Program-made: the position numbers and the translations under genes
NCBI GenBank assembly: GCA_933228675.1
Contig: OW121741.1
Span: 80,550,104-80,614,103, forward strand
Reading direction: 5' to 3'
Length of the DNA: 64,000 nt
Source of the DNA: Stomorhina lunata
Lineage: Eukaryota > Arthropoda > Insecta > Diptera > Rhiniidae
Notes under the pieces: generated by a model
Told to the model about the DNA's origin: nothing
The model's database searches: none
What the model saw: only the letters and a program-made list of their open reading frames with translations
Shown here: piece by piece, positions 31,170-44,329 of the stretch
How the letters are laid out: each line of letters begins with the position of its first letter
Numbering within the stretch: position 1 is the first letter of the stretch

Positions 31170-31353
31170 GAGTTGTCAAATTGCAGAGATAATCATCAAT
31201 TTAACTCATTGAGTTTGATCGAACAACACTACGTTTAATTGATGTTGCATTCTCCTATTACTTGTTTTGCTCGATCTTTTCACTTGCCGTTGGCATGTAG
31301 AGAAGAACAAGACTTTTTGATTTGATGCTGATTATCTCTGCAATTTGACAACT
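31170..31353. mobile_element. small MITE-like inverted repeat
   Basis: AGTTGTCAAATTGCAGAGAT then AATCA (31170-31196) recurs inverted at 31327-31353. The inner 130 bp is non-coding. No target duplication is visible and no second copy occurs in the window. Confidence 0.55.
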
Positions 31354-31364
31354 TAAAAGCACTG

Positions 31365-31853
31365 GTCTTTACATGAGAGTTGAATTCCATTTTCGGTCGG
31401 ATATTATAAGTAACGAAAATTTTAAGTATAAGTGGAGTATTTTTTTTTTTGAAATAAATAGCGTCTTAGAAAACTTGATTCTTCCTTCGACACTTGAAAA
31501 ATATTGATTGTCAAACGGACTTTGGCACTGAATTATCATTCATGAAACATCAAGAGTATCTGATTCTTGGTAATTTTCAAATCTAATGAGTCTAAAAATA
31601 AAATCGGATGCAGCTCATTGTCTGAGAGAAGTACTCCTTGTTTCAATTGGAATGTTGTCGGGGAATTATATATATAACTAAAATCCATTTTAATCTTACG
31701 AACCAATGCCGAGATTATATCGAAGTCGTCGTTTGCAAAAGAGCATATAGAATTGTATGTTTGAAGAAGAACTTGAACTTGTTTCATGAGACCCCATCTA
31801 AAGCAACAATTGAACAACATAAACAAATTTAGGTTGAAGTACGTAATATTCAA
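31365..31853 (-). pseudogene. decayed reverse transcriptase fragment of the 35-36 kb LINE family
   Basis: The minus-strand reading contains LLQTYNSICSFANDDFDI, which lines up with LLCQTSNPIYSFADDSNI of the LINE at 35362-36522, so the FADD catalytic box has an extra residue. The DNA near 31375 (ACATGAGAGTTGAATTCCAT) also matches 35798-35817. A 105-codon frame is open by chance or remains from the LINE. It is far older than the other copy. Confidence 0.6.
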
Positions 31854-33679
31854 AACATTCCGACACTTAGGATATTAATTTCCAGAATCATAACAAAAGA
31901 AACCTTTTCACCAAGGCATTCACCATATGGTCGTGAAAACATAGCTTCCAGTTAAATTCGTTGAGCTCAGGCCAATATTGATGTTGCGCGGCGAATAACA
32001 CATCTAATTGGCCTACAGAAGTTGAGTTACTCGAATGTTATGATCACTTAAATTATGATCATTAAAATTACCAGCATTTTAATGCTCAAACAATTCTCTA
32101 AGATATTCAAAATGGAATCGGAATGGGTGTCCCCAGATATAGTAATATCACTTCCGAGTTTTCACTTCTATAGAAGTCAAAAGATGTGCCCTGATTTTCG
32201 TAATGCTTCGAAGTAATACTTAGACATGCATACATATATCTTTAATTGTACCGATCGCCGACTAGAATAGAGATTATGACTTCTGACAGTTACAATTTTC
32301 TATTTCAAATTGAATTGAAATGGATACCCATTTGACCATAAATATTATACAATCACTCTTAAAAACAGTTGATGTTTTTGCTTTGGCATAAATAAAATTT
32401 CTAACATTCAGTCCACATTTCAACCTTTGTCAATATGAAACTTCCTGCTATAAATAATAACTTAATTTTGAAAAGCTTTAAAACTAACTTTTAAATTTGT
32501 TGATAAAAAATGTACATGACCTCAGTGGATATAGTCCGGCTTGTCGATCTTTAGCAATTTTCTTATACTACTAGTTGTGTTTCTGTACGATAACAAAACT
32601 ACCCAAACCAGTCCGATTCTACCCAAAACCCACTCAACTGTGTCTCGTACTCTATTTTGGTTTGAGTCTTCACTAAATTGGGAGAATAATTTCATTTCTG
32701 CCCTTACTCAGATCTACACAGACTTTTTCTTTGAGTAAGTTTGGGTAACAAATTATTTTCAAAAATGTCAATTAAAAACAGAAAAATTGTTTGAAAAAAT
32801 TTTTCTAAAAATTTAATAGAGCAAAACTTAAATGTTTTTAACAGTTTTAAAAACATTTGTTTGAATTTTTTTTTTTCAAGTTAAATCAATTGTGGGCTTA
32901 AAGTGTGTTCCCGTACTTCTGTGTAAGTTTTGTTGTTTGAGAGAGTAACTCCCAAGTTACTCTCATTTGTCCGAACTAACCCAGAAACTAACAAAACAGA
33001 CCTATTATTAAATTAATTTTGAACTTGAAAATTTGGACATATCTTTTGAAATATTATTCAACAATTTGTTAATTTTTTTTGTAGAAAAAAAAAATAAACC
33101 CCTAAAAAATATTTTAAAATATCAAGTTGTAGCTTTTATATGCAAATATAAATTTATTTATGTTTTTAGATGAAAACGAAACTTAAAATTATTCCAGTTT
33201 ATGTTGAATTTATTATGTTAATCAAGAATTTTACGTTTATAAAATGTAAAACGAAAATTCTAGAAAAAATTCACATATTTTAAATTATTTTTTAGGAAAT
33301 AAAGAAGCCGATGATTGATGTATGTAAATTTGTTTTTATTTCATTCCGTCGAAAAAAAAATTAGTTACATATATTATCAGTAGTATACTATAAGTCTTAT
33401 AGTATACTATAATGACGAAAAATGTTAAGGCTTATATCCTGTGGTAAAAGCTAGCTTTAAAAGGGCTTTTATTAAAATTCATTTGATTAAAATTGTATAA
33501 AATATTAAAGTTTTTCATATTGTTTTTGAATGCCAAAGTAAACTTTTCTTAAAAAATTTGTATTTTGCTTTTGTTGTTCCAGAATCCTTTGGCACAAATT
33601 GTGATCCAATTTTTGAAATAAATTGATGTCAATTTAATGATAAACCAAAATACAATGGGACGAAACACACAAAAAACCA
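31854..33679. other. AT-rich stretch, one perfect palindrome, no gene
   Basis: Contains a 13-bp-arm perfect palindrome at 33382-33408 (AGTATACTATAAG around one T). A worn family A hairpin-like sequence occurs near 32527-32560 (TATAGTCCGGCTTGTCGATC). The 65-codon frame at 32541-32738 has no recognisable motif. Confidence 0.5.
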
Positions 33680-33745
33680 ATAAAAGCTAGTGAAATGATT
33701 ATAGTCGGTTAAATCCGACCATATGATGCCATATATTGCTAAGGT
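33680..33745 (-). repeat. decayed 3' end of a family A-like element
   Basis: TATAGTCGGTTAAATCCGAC and CATATGATGCCATATATTGC follow the family A hairpin and terminus pattern. The outer AACAAGTAAGA is damaged. Confidence 0.45.
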
Positions 33746-33921
33746 TGTAGTTGGTGGAAGAGTTTCCTTTAATTTCCAATTTTTTACGTTACTATTTTTT
33801 TTATTTGTTTTAGGTTACTAATTAAAAAACAGTCAAAATTAAAAAAAAATTTAAAAAAATAAAATCTTTTTAAAAACTTGAGATTTTTGAAAAGGTTAAC
33901 CCATTGATTTTAACACATACA

Positions 33922-35210
33922 AGGTGGCGCAAAAGAAATCCTCCTATCAGAAAATGCTATAAATTTTGCGATTGGCCCCTAATGTCAATTCTGTATTCAC
34001 ATTTCTGTAGTAAGCACTTGCGAAATACACGTTAATAAACAATGTTAAGCTACACTGCTCCAGAACGCGGAATATTGGTGACTATTTATTTGACCAATAA
34101 TCGGTCGGTGACTTTGGCACAACGTGAATTTCGTCGCAGATTTCCTGGCCGTCCAACGTCTACTTGTGAAACACTGCGACGTTTATCCGCTCGCCTCGAA
34201 GTGACTGGCACAACACGAGATGCTGTCAGGCGTGGCAGACCCCGGAGTTGCCGTTCTGCAGAGAATATTGCTGCTGTAGCCGAGGATGTCATGGAAGCAC
34301 CGTCGACATCGAGCAGACGACGTGCCACCCAAATGGGTATCAGCCGACGGTCCTTACAGCGAATTTTGGTAAAAGATTTGAAGATGTTTCCGTACAAAGT
34401 CCAGACAGTGCATCAGCTGTTAGCTGCTGATCGCCAATCGCGTCTTACATACACTCAAGCCATCCTTAATCACCACCAAGAGAAAGATGATTTTTCATTA
34501 AAAATAATCATGAGTGATGAGGCCCATTTCCATCTTAGCGGGTACGTAAATAAGCAAAATTTACGCTTCTGGGGCACTGAAAATCCGCGTGTAACCCACG
34601 CGTGCTGGTGTGCTGTTTTCGCTGGAGGAGTCATCGGACCTTTTTTCTTCGAAGACGTCGCGGGCCAAACGGTTACTGTGAATGGGGAGCGCTACAGAGC
34701 AATGATTAACGAGTTCTTTTTGCCGCAACTTGATGAATTGGGATTGGAAAACATGTGGTTAAAATAGGACGATGCAACGGCATACACTGCAAGTGCCACT
34801 ATCGATATGCTGAAGGATGCATTTCCCGGGCTCCTAATCTCCCGTTCTAGCAATTTACACTGTCCAGCAAGATCGCCTGATTTGACCACTGCAAACTTCT
34901 TTTTGTGGGGCTTTTTGAAGTCGCGGGTTTATGTCAACAAGCCTCAGACTCTTGCAGCTCTGAAAGACATTATCCGTCAAGAATGTGAGGATCTATCGCC
35001 GGAAGTTTTGGCCAAAGTGATGGAAAATGCTATAAAAAGTGCTCAAATGACAATCAACTGTGGCGGTGGCCATTTACGTGACATTATATTCTAGACTTGA
35101 TGTAAAAAAAAATTAAAAGACCAAATAAAAATAATCCACAAGAAGAATCAAAGTCTTTAATTTTTTTTAAATTACAGCCAAAAAACATCGGAAGGTTATT
35201 TTTGGACATA
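33922..35210 (+). mobile_element. mariner-like element, copy D5
   Basis: The left end AAGGTGGCGCAAAAGAAATC then CTCCTATCAG precedes the transposase by 120 bp. A weak inverted match (ATCGGAAGGTTATTTTTGGA) lies near 35190-35210 and may be the decayed right end. It is a different subfamily from D2-D4. Confidence 0.75.
34042..35094 (+). pseudogene. mariner-like transposase, one nonsense codon and a short deletion
   Basis: Start MLSYTAPERGILVTIYLTNN. RRRATQMGISRRSLQRIL is the second DNA-binding block. First catalytic Asp in IIMSDEAHFHLSGYVNKQN. About ten residues are lost at NPRV-THACWCAVFAGG. The second Asp follows a TAG (34765-34767) in WLK-stop-DDATAYTA, where relatives read FQQDGAT. The third is SPDLTTANFFLWGFLKSRVY. 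I count 36 residues between the second and third Asp, as in D2. The frame runs on without other breaks to DIIF at 35094, about 350 codons. Confidence 0.85.
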
Positions 35211-35262
35211 AATGATTTTTCGAGAAACGTTTCTGGATTTTGTGACCCCAACATTCAAAAAT

Positions 35263-36530
35263 TTTATTTGTTTTTTTTTTTTTTTTTTTTTTTTTTATTT
35301 TTTATTTATAAGACCAGCACTCAGGGGATGGCCCCTACATATGCAACGCATTGTGTTGGAATTAGGAAAATAGGTTATGGGAAGGAGGATAGAGGGAGTA
35401 GTGTTTGTGGATATTTGATTTAAACTTTTTTATATTATAACTGGGGGGAAATATTTCTGCTGGGAGTTTATTCCATATACGAAGTGTTCGACTAAAAAAT
35501 GAATTTTCCCTGTAGTGTGTTGTGCGATTCATTGGACAGTCGACTACAAATGGATGAGCTCTAGTTGAGGTGCGAGTATTACGTAAAAATGAACGTGTTT
35601 CAGGAACAAGTTCTCTAATTTCATTAGAGCATTTACCATTATAATAACGATAGAACAGTGAAACGCAACCCACATTGCGACGATGCTCCAGTGAATCAAT
35701 AGAATTGGCTACCCTACTGTCACCGATAAGCACCTTCGCTCTCTCCTATACGCGGTCGAGAAGCTCCAAAATAGACTTTGAAGCACCGGCCCATACATGA
35801 GAGTTGTATTCCATTTTGGGCCGAATGTAAGTGGTACAAATATTAAGGAGATCAGATGGAGTGAAGTATTTCTTACACCGTTTCAAGAAACCAAGGCACT
35901 TGAGTGCTTCTTTTGACACATGAAAGATGTGTTGAGTCCAGCGGACATCGCACTGTATTTTCATGCCAAGAACATCAAGAGCTTCTGATTCCTCGATATT
36001 TATACCACCCATGGTTACAGATGAAGCAACATTATCAGTTGTGCGTTTATGTGTTAACATACAACATTGGGTTTTATTTGCATTGAAATCCACCCTGTTT
36101 AGACGACCCCATTCAGATATTGAAATAAGGTCCGCATTTAACGTATCGTTCATGTTTTGTCTATTGACTGCAATCTCAGAGAGACTTGGTCTATGACTGA
36201 ATGAGTACGAATGACATATGTTGCTGTCATCTGCAAAAGAGTAGATAGGATTTGATGTTTGACATAGAAGGTCATTTAGAAATATAAGAAAAAGTGTAGG
36301 AGAAAGAACTGAGCCTTGCGGTACCCCTGAGTTAATTATGAACTCTTTGGACGATATCCCATCTATCATCACTCTTATAGAGCGATCTCTGAGGAAGCTC
36401 CCTATAAATCGGCAGAATTTATTACCGACACCAAAAGCATTGAGTTTGGATAAAAGTGCATCATGCCACACTCTATCGAACGCTTTGGAAATATCTAAAG
36501 CCACAACTTGACTTATCCTCAAATTTACCC
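35263..36530 (-). mobile_element. 5'-truncated LINE with poly(A) tail
   Basis: A T-rich run on the plus strand (about 35270-35297) is the poly(A) tail of the minus-strand element. It follows a 3' untranslated part of about 65 bp (35298-35361). The 5' end stops abruptly near 36530 inside the reverse transcriptase, as is usual for incomplete reverse transcription. Target duplications were not resolved. Confidence 0.8.
35362..36522 (-). pseudogene. reverse transcriptase C-terminal half, one nonsense codon
   Basis: Begins in the palm domain: VVALDISKAFDRVWHDALLS (first catalytic Asp region), then SGVPQGSVLSPTLFLIFLND, then IYSFADDSN (catalytic FADD, intact). The thumb and C-terminal region include NANKTQCCMLTHK and YIRPKMEYNSHVWAG. 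A single TAG (35746-35748) follows LELLDRV, where the frame continues ERAKVLIGDS and SLEHRRNVGCVSLFYRYYNG to RIWNKLPAEIFPPSYN and NLFS. The enzyme would copy the element's RNA at a nicked target. The group looks like the CR1/L2/Jockey side of LINEs; I cannot place it more exactly. Only one stop in 387 codons suggests a fairly young copy. Confidence 0.85.
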
Positions 36531-37288
36531 AACCTATACCTTAAATGATTTTTTTTTTATAATTTTTATAATGATCTCAGGTATATTTAATGACTTTTAT
36601 AATATCACGCAATATTAAACCATTATTGACAAAAATGAACAGTAATTAATCTTCCTACATTCTGTTACCAACAAATATTCATCTAATACCAAGATTATTT
36701 AGTCATCAGCTATTACTTATATAAACCCAAAAAAAAAGCTTATGATAATATTTATTTTTTAAGAATTTAAATGACACGAAAAAAAGGTAAATATTTTAAT
36801 AAAATTTGTCACACTTCTGCATTTAATGACATTTTACAATACACACACACGAGTCAGATATTGACAAACCTACAGACATTCGAACATTTAAACTACGAGT
36901 AATCTAAGGGGATAACATCTAGAGTTTGAAGTATTAACTCACACCCAGTCGCTGAGGGTTTAAAGACCGTTTGATGCAAAAAGGTTGGGAAACACATACA
37001 TACGAGTAGATTTGGGTATGAGCGATTATATCTGTCAGCGTTTTTTATTTTTCTGCTCAAATAATTTTGAAATCAAACGTTTTTCAAGTGTAGTAGAAAT
37101 GTACTTACATTTTTGGGTGAGTTTTATTTATATGAGTTTGGGAATTTTTTTTTTTTTTTTGAGACGCACGCCTTTACATAACGATAAAATAAAAATAGTA
37201 CATCATTTTCAGTTAAATCTTCTCTACACACGTCAACATCAGATAAACTGAGTATGGAGTCAGTTTGTATTTGGTATAAATTGTCAAC
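36531..37288. other. AT-rich stretch, no gene seen
   Basis: A short AC run (near 36841) and T runs. The 88-codon frame at 36985-37251 has no motif and runs through a T tract. Confidence 0.45.
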
Positions 37289-37296
37289 ATTACTAT

Positions 37297-38312
37297 TAGG
37301 GTTTGCAGTTCGATTTTAACCGAAACCGAAACCTCGGTTTTTTATGCCTCAAAACCGAAACCGAAAACCGTAGAAAAAACCGCGGTTTTAGCTATTTATT
37401 TTTTGTAATTTTTTGTTGGTATTATTCAGAAATAAAATTAGCTTATCATAAATTTGCGCGTAATTTGTCTATTAAATGAAGCAAAAGAATGAAACAAGCA
37501 AAAGGTGTTTACAATGGACGAATGGACAGGTGTAAGGGGAAGACGGTATATGAACGTAAATATTCACGATTCTCATGGTAAATTTTATAACCTGGCAAGC
37601 AAACGCAAGAAACCATTAGACAAAGGCTAATGGAGTTTAATATTTCACTTGGTACAAACATCGTAGCATGTACTATAGATCGAGCAGCAGCCAATATCAA
37701 ATTTGTATCTGAAAATCAATTTTGAAGACGGCGACGATGGAACTTTGACTCATTTAAAACCGATTGCCCAAATACATTTGAACCTAGAGGCTGTAAGGAA
37801 AACTGTTCGGTATTTCAAAAATTCGTCAGTTCGTTATAATATTTTACAAAAAAGCGTTTAAAAGCATCATAATCGTGAATTAAGTTTACTCTTAGATTTC
37901 TACTTCTAAAACAAAGTATTCAGGAGAGTTTAGAAATGCTGTTGACCTTAGATTTGCTTCATTCTATCGACTGAATGTAAATTCTTTAAAACCGTTGATA
38001 TTTGTAAAAATTACTATTGGAGCAATTTGTCGCTCGGATGCAAATATTATTCACGCTAAAGGTGCTCTGCAGTTTCTCCAAAAGAAACAAGACTTATTTA
38101 AGAAATGCCTCATATTTAAAAAACCTGAATTATTTTCCTGAATTTAGTATTATATTATAATATGTTTTAATGAAGTTATCTAAATTTTCCTACAAATTAA
38201 AACTGAAATAGTTTTATTTAAAAAACCGAAAAACGAACCGAATCCGGCCGGTTTTAGATGTCTTAAACCCGAAACCGCGGTTTCTCATTTTCACCGTTTT
38301 TTGCAAACCCTA
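37297..38312 (+). mobile_element. hAT element with exact 8-bp target duplication
   Basis: TAGGGTTTGCA at the left end and TGCAAACCCTA at the right are inverted. ATTACTAT stands directly outside both ends (37289-37296 and 38313-38320), the 8-bp duplication typical of hAT elements. Subterminal zones are rich in AAACCG/CGGTTT motifs (37319-37388 and 38222-38295), as expected for multiple transposase-binding sites. The 1016-bp length is far below that of an autonomous hAT, so it is an internally deleted copy. Confidence 0.9.
37513..38141 (+). pseudogene. hAT transposase remnant
   Basis: Plus-strand pieces read TMDEWTGVRGRRYMNVNIHD (the conserved hAT 'T.DEWTS..NRRY..V' block with an acidic catalytic position), GKFYNLASKRKK, then after stops THLKPIAQIHLNLEAVRKTV and RYFKNSSVRYNILQK. 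Near the end SDANIIHAKGALQFLQKK resembles the C-terminal dimerisation region. Large internal parts are missing and stops are frequent. Open frames on the other strand are shadows. Confidence 0.75.
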
Positions 38313-38558
38313 ATTACTATCATCAACTTAGTAGAAAATTTTACCATCCTCATCATCCTAGTCTTCTTTTTATGTTTTTCAAGGGGGGGTGGGGGAAGTA
38401 CGAGTATATCATCGTTTTCATCGTTCTCATCATCCTCATCATTGTCAGTTTAGATTAGTTAATGCGTATTTGGTGTTTCCTGTCATCCTTATTTCAAAGT
38501 GAGTGTATGAGTGAATTAAATTAAATTGCTCTGCAGTTCAAAAAACAACTTTTTCTGA

Positions 38559-38804
38559 AACTTCGGTTTAGTAAAGGAGACTAAGTGACACTAAGGGTGA
38601 AATTTTAAACCATTTCGTATCACCACTTGACAAGAGCCGTTTAAATTTATAAAGTCATTGAAATTTACTAGAATTTTATCATGTTACTTATTTTTAATTG
38701 TACAATAAATATGCAAATATATGCAGATAATTTATACTGTAATGTAAATGCAAGACTTAAGGCTGTAATTTGAAGTTAATTTAGTTCTTCACGTTCTTAC
38801 TATA
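38559..38804 (+). repeat. tandem duplication X, unit 1
   Basis: From AACTTCGGTTTAGTAAAGG to TTAGTTCTTCACGTTCTTAC. It matches 41281-41549 in order and orientation with perhaps 15-20% difference by eye. The two units are now separated only by the family B elements between them. Confidence 0.8.
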
Positions 38805-39237
38805 AACAAGTAAGACTCTAATCTTATATACCCACCATCAAATTGTGTAAAATTTAGAAACATATCTCATATATCTACGAGGGTGCAGCTAATTCAAAAT
38901 GTGGACCAAATTCGAAAAAAGTTGTTATGCTAGTTGGTATTTTTGGTAAAATATTTGGAATAACTTCGGTTGCAGTAGCTTTATAGTTCAACATTTAAAA
39001 GTATGTAAGTGGTTTCCCTAGTATTTACTTTGCACAAAATTTAATCTCATAACCTGGTGTAGTTTAGCATTAATAGTCTGTTAAACACTTTTCGTTTAGC
39101 TTAATATTTAGTTAGGATAAAGAAGTTGATAGTAATACGACAGGTCCATATATTTTGTTCGCAGTTCCTAATGCATCTACCATATACATAATCTTAATAT
39201 GCTACTTGTACCTCTGAAACTTTTTGATTGTAGATAT
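38805..39237 (-). mobile_element. family B 3' fragment
   Basis: Begins AACAAGTAAGACTCTAATCT and TATACCCACCATCAAATTG, the family B 3' end (hairpin half-deleted), and runs 432 bp to TTTTTGATTGTAGATAT, where the next family B element starts. Its remaining 5' part is not found on the other side. Confidence 0.75.
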
Positions 39238-41265
<2,028 letters not shown>

Positions 41266-41549
41266 AGAGAACTTCGTCTAAAACTTTGGGTTTATAAAGG
41301 GGAATAAGTGACGCCCAAGGTAAACTTTTAATAATAATTTCCTATTACCACTTGATAGGAGCCGTTTAAATTTATAAATAAAGTTATTGAAATTTACTAG
41401 AATTTTATTAATTTTATGATGTTACTTATTTTTATTTTTAATTGTACAACAAATATGCAAATATATGCAGATAATTTATACTGTAGTATAAATGTAAGAC
41501 TTAAGGCTATAATTTGAAATAAATTTAGTTCTTCACGTTACTACCATAG
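41266..41549 (+). repeat. tandem duplication X, unit 2
   Basis: AACTTTGGGTTTATAAAGG through GAGCCGTTTAAATTTATAAA to TTCTTCACGTTACTACCATA. Without the family B elements it would follow unit 1 directly. From 41550 to 42600 I see no gene; the 60-74-codon frames there have no motifs. Confidence 0.8.
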
Positions 41550-42580
41550 AAAAGATATAGCTTTGTAAATTAAATATTCTCCTCAAAAACAAATTAACAG
41601 AAAACAACATGAAATAAGTCGCACAATTCTTAGATTTTTTCAGTAAACAAATTAAAGCTACGTTCCTAGAACTGTGGGGTACTCTCATGTAAGCTACACA
41701 TATTTTAAAATCCATTCTCCACCCCTTAAGAACGTATTACCAATGAGTACTTTGTACTTGGTGTCATCGCTATTATCATTAAATATCCCCCTCGCCCTTT
41801 TTCAATTCTCATTTCTTGTGTTTTTTTCATTTGAAAATCTTGTTATATGTCAAAATGTTTAAACATAAAATAAACAAATTTAGAAAATTATTTATACTAA
41901 AGCTAATTTTGTAAACATTTAGAAAAATGTTGCTAATAGTATTTAAATTAAGGTAATCAATGTGTTATTGAATATGTAAGGAAAAACATAAATTTCCTTG
42001 AAAAAGGAAATTTTCTGCACTCGAGAAAATTTACCCGAAGCCCTTAGAGGCCCTTTTTAACCAATGTTAAAATTTCAAATTCAAATAGACATTCAAATTA
42101 TGTATGTTCCACGATGTTATCTGGAAGGAAAGTAGTTGTCATTCCAAGGTTAATATTTTAAGGCTTATAGTGGCAACCCTTTCAAAAAAACTTGAACATT
42201 TTAGATCTTAAAATGTTTAAGATAATTTTTCAGATTTATCTTTACCTTCCATCATATAACCCTTACTTTTTACATCAATATTTTTCCTTCCATTTTAAAA
42301 TCGATATTCAAATCTATTTAATTTGCATCATTAAAAAAACAGAGAAGCCAAAAAACTCAAAAAGTTTTTATATTTGTAAAATTAAAAGCTGCTCCATTTC
42401 CTCAAGCTTTCGATAGAAAACTATGTCATTTATTGCTTTTTCTTAACTAATTGATGGATGAGTTATCTTCTTTGTCTTTCAATTTTGTTTAATTGAAATG
42501 ATGGACATCGTCCTGCTTGAATTTTAAATCAGTTTTAAAAATAGAAATAAACTTGTGGAAAGAATTAACCACTTTTACTT

Positions 42581-42853
42581 TAAGACAAAGTAAACCAATG
42601 TTTAAAAATATTTACACAAGTGCGACCTTGGGAACATATTAAGTCAATTAGGCCGCCATCAATTAACACTTTTCGTTCTAAAGCTTTTAATAAAATGAAG
42701 AGAAAGTGCACAGTGGGCTTGATCAGACATACTTTTGCAAAAAAGGCACAGTATAGTAGACTTCACCATAAACTAAGACCATGTATAAAACAGAGACTTA
42801 GATATGGACATGCAGGCATGTTCCAGAAAAACAGTGGATTAAAAGTGAAATTA
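42581..42853 (+). CDS. unrecognised basic reading frame cut off by element C2
   Basis: The frame is open from a TAA near 42580 and contains RPWEHIKSIRPPSINTFRSK, MKRKCTVGLIRHTFAKKAQY and QRLRYGHAGMFQKNSG. It runs straight into the left end of element C2 at 42854. The composition (many Arg, Lys, His and mixed hydrophobics) is unlike the Lys/Phe/Ile pattern of chance frames nearby. There is no good start codon before the Met at 42695. It could be an old exon or transposon fragment; I cannot name it. Confidence 0.28.
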
Positions 42854-44059
42854 ACCCAGCAAAACTTTGGTAATGGCAAGTACTCTGATAACTGGTTACC
42901 TTGTAACGACTACAACATACCATCCGAATAAATAATAAGTTATTACAGAAGTACTTATTTGTAATTAAGATGGTAATTTAAACTGAATGGCCCCGGTTCA
43001 AATCCCACCAAGGGCAACAATTTTTTTTAGTTTTTTTTTATTAAAATAGTCTTTTTAAATGATTTTTGAATTTTAAGAACTTAAATATTATCTTCTGTAA
43101 AAAAAATTTGTAAAACTAACTCACGTTAATGAAAAAATACCATCATGAGTTAATTTTGATTATCTAGGGGATGTTGAATACCAAACACGATTCTAATTGG
43201 TCTTAACTTGGTAAGCCCAACTTATCTGGGTCATCCTTCATCTCAACTGTGTACACAAACCTCCTCATGGTATCACCCGGGGAGCTAGTTTAACACCCAT
43301 TAATATTGTGAGTTAACATGTTCCGAGAGTTGTCCCATAAGATCGATAAAATTGGGTTAGGATTACGGGCTAGTAACCCTCTCTTGAAAAAAAATACAAT
43401 GAAGAGAATAAAATTAGAATTGAAATGTCCCACTACCTAATGTTAGAGGAGGATGTCCGAAACTTCGATAGAAAGACCAAGTAGAGGAACATTTTTCAAA
43501 GCTTGGCCTATAAAATTGGAGAATATTCGCACAAGATCGAAATCCATAGAATTCTAAAATATGCTCGGACTTTGACCTTAACAGGTTGTAACATTTAAGC
43601 AAGTAAGAGCCAATCTTATATAAAAACTTATACAAAAAAGAAGATTTAAATTGTTTAAGTTTTAAAATAATTTTAAAAAAGTTTTAAAATAATTACAAAA
43701 AATCGTATAAAAATATTTTTCCAAAAATTACAACAAAGCAAAAAAAAGCAGGGAAAAACAAAGTTATTTTAATATGATTTTGGATCTAAAAATAAAAATT
43801 GTTTATATTAATTATAATCTGCTAAGTTTTCAACATATGAAGTAGCTCAATGGAAGAGTCTCTGCCTAGCAGTCGGTGGGTCTGGGTTCGAGCCCGCATG
43901 GGATCATAAAAAAAATTTTGTATTTCGTTTAAAAATATATGTTTTTAATAAAACAACAACAAAAAAGTTGTTGCTGTTGTTGTTGTTGCTTTCAAATTGC
44001 TTACCCAAGTCATTACTTTTCTGCAATTGGTAATTACTTGCCTCCAATGACATCCCCAT
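42854..44059 (+). mobile_element. composite inverted-terminal element, family C, copy 2 (right end missing)
   Basis: Left end ACCCAGCAAAACTTTGG, B-box-like GGTTCAAATCCC at about 42997-43008, the module also found at 46250, LINE tail (about 43440-43600) and tRNA-like unit (43835-43906). The last ~100 bp including the right terminus is lost. Homology stops at GACATCCCCATTT and a TC microsatellite (44082-44103) follows. Orientation is opposite to the other two copies. Confidence 0.75.
43835..43906 (+). pseudogene. tRNA-like sequence inside element C2
   Basis: TAGCTCAATGGAAGAG, CTAGCAG loop (AGC in anticodon position), GGGTTCGAGCCC. Same unit as 3719-3790 with a few changes. Confidence 0.6.
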
Positions 44060-44081
44060 TTTTCTCTCTTATCTAAATTAT

Positions 44082-44103
44082 GTCTCTCTCTCTCTCTCTC
44101 TCT
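44082..44103 (+). repeat. (TC)n microsatellite at the C2 break point
   Basis: About 11 TC units directly after the truncated C2 element. From 44104 to 44329 the DNA is unassigned. Confidence 0.8.
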
Positions 44104-44329
44104 GTTACTGTTAACTTCAGATAATCTATTTGTGCAACGTATGTGTGAGCGTGATCTGGATCATGTGAAAATGTATTGGAACATGCATGAATTTTCGTAA
44201 GCTACATTGTTAGTGTAATCAACTACAGCAGAATTTTGTTTACGTCTGCAGAAAATGCTAGAAACTCTCTTCTCTACTATAGAAAGCCGATGGACGAATT
44301 TTGTGGGAACAGTTTTAATTGAGACGCGT

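Noticed and set aside
34086..34397. 103-codon minus-strand frame
   Set aside because: Shadow of the D5 transposase, which shows catalytic motifs on the plus strand.
38380..38396. G-rich run GGGGGGGTGGGGG as a possible quadruplex
   Set aside because: Only two G runs are present; four are needed within one strand.
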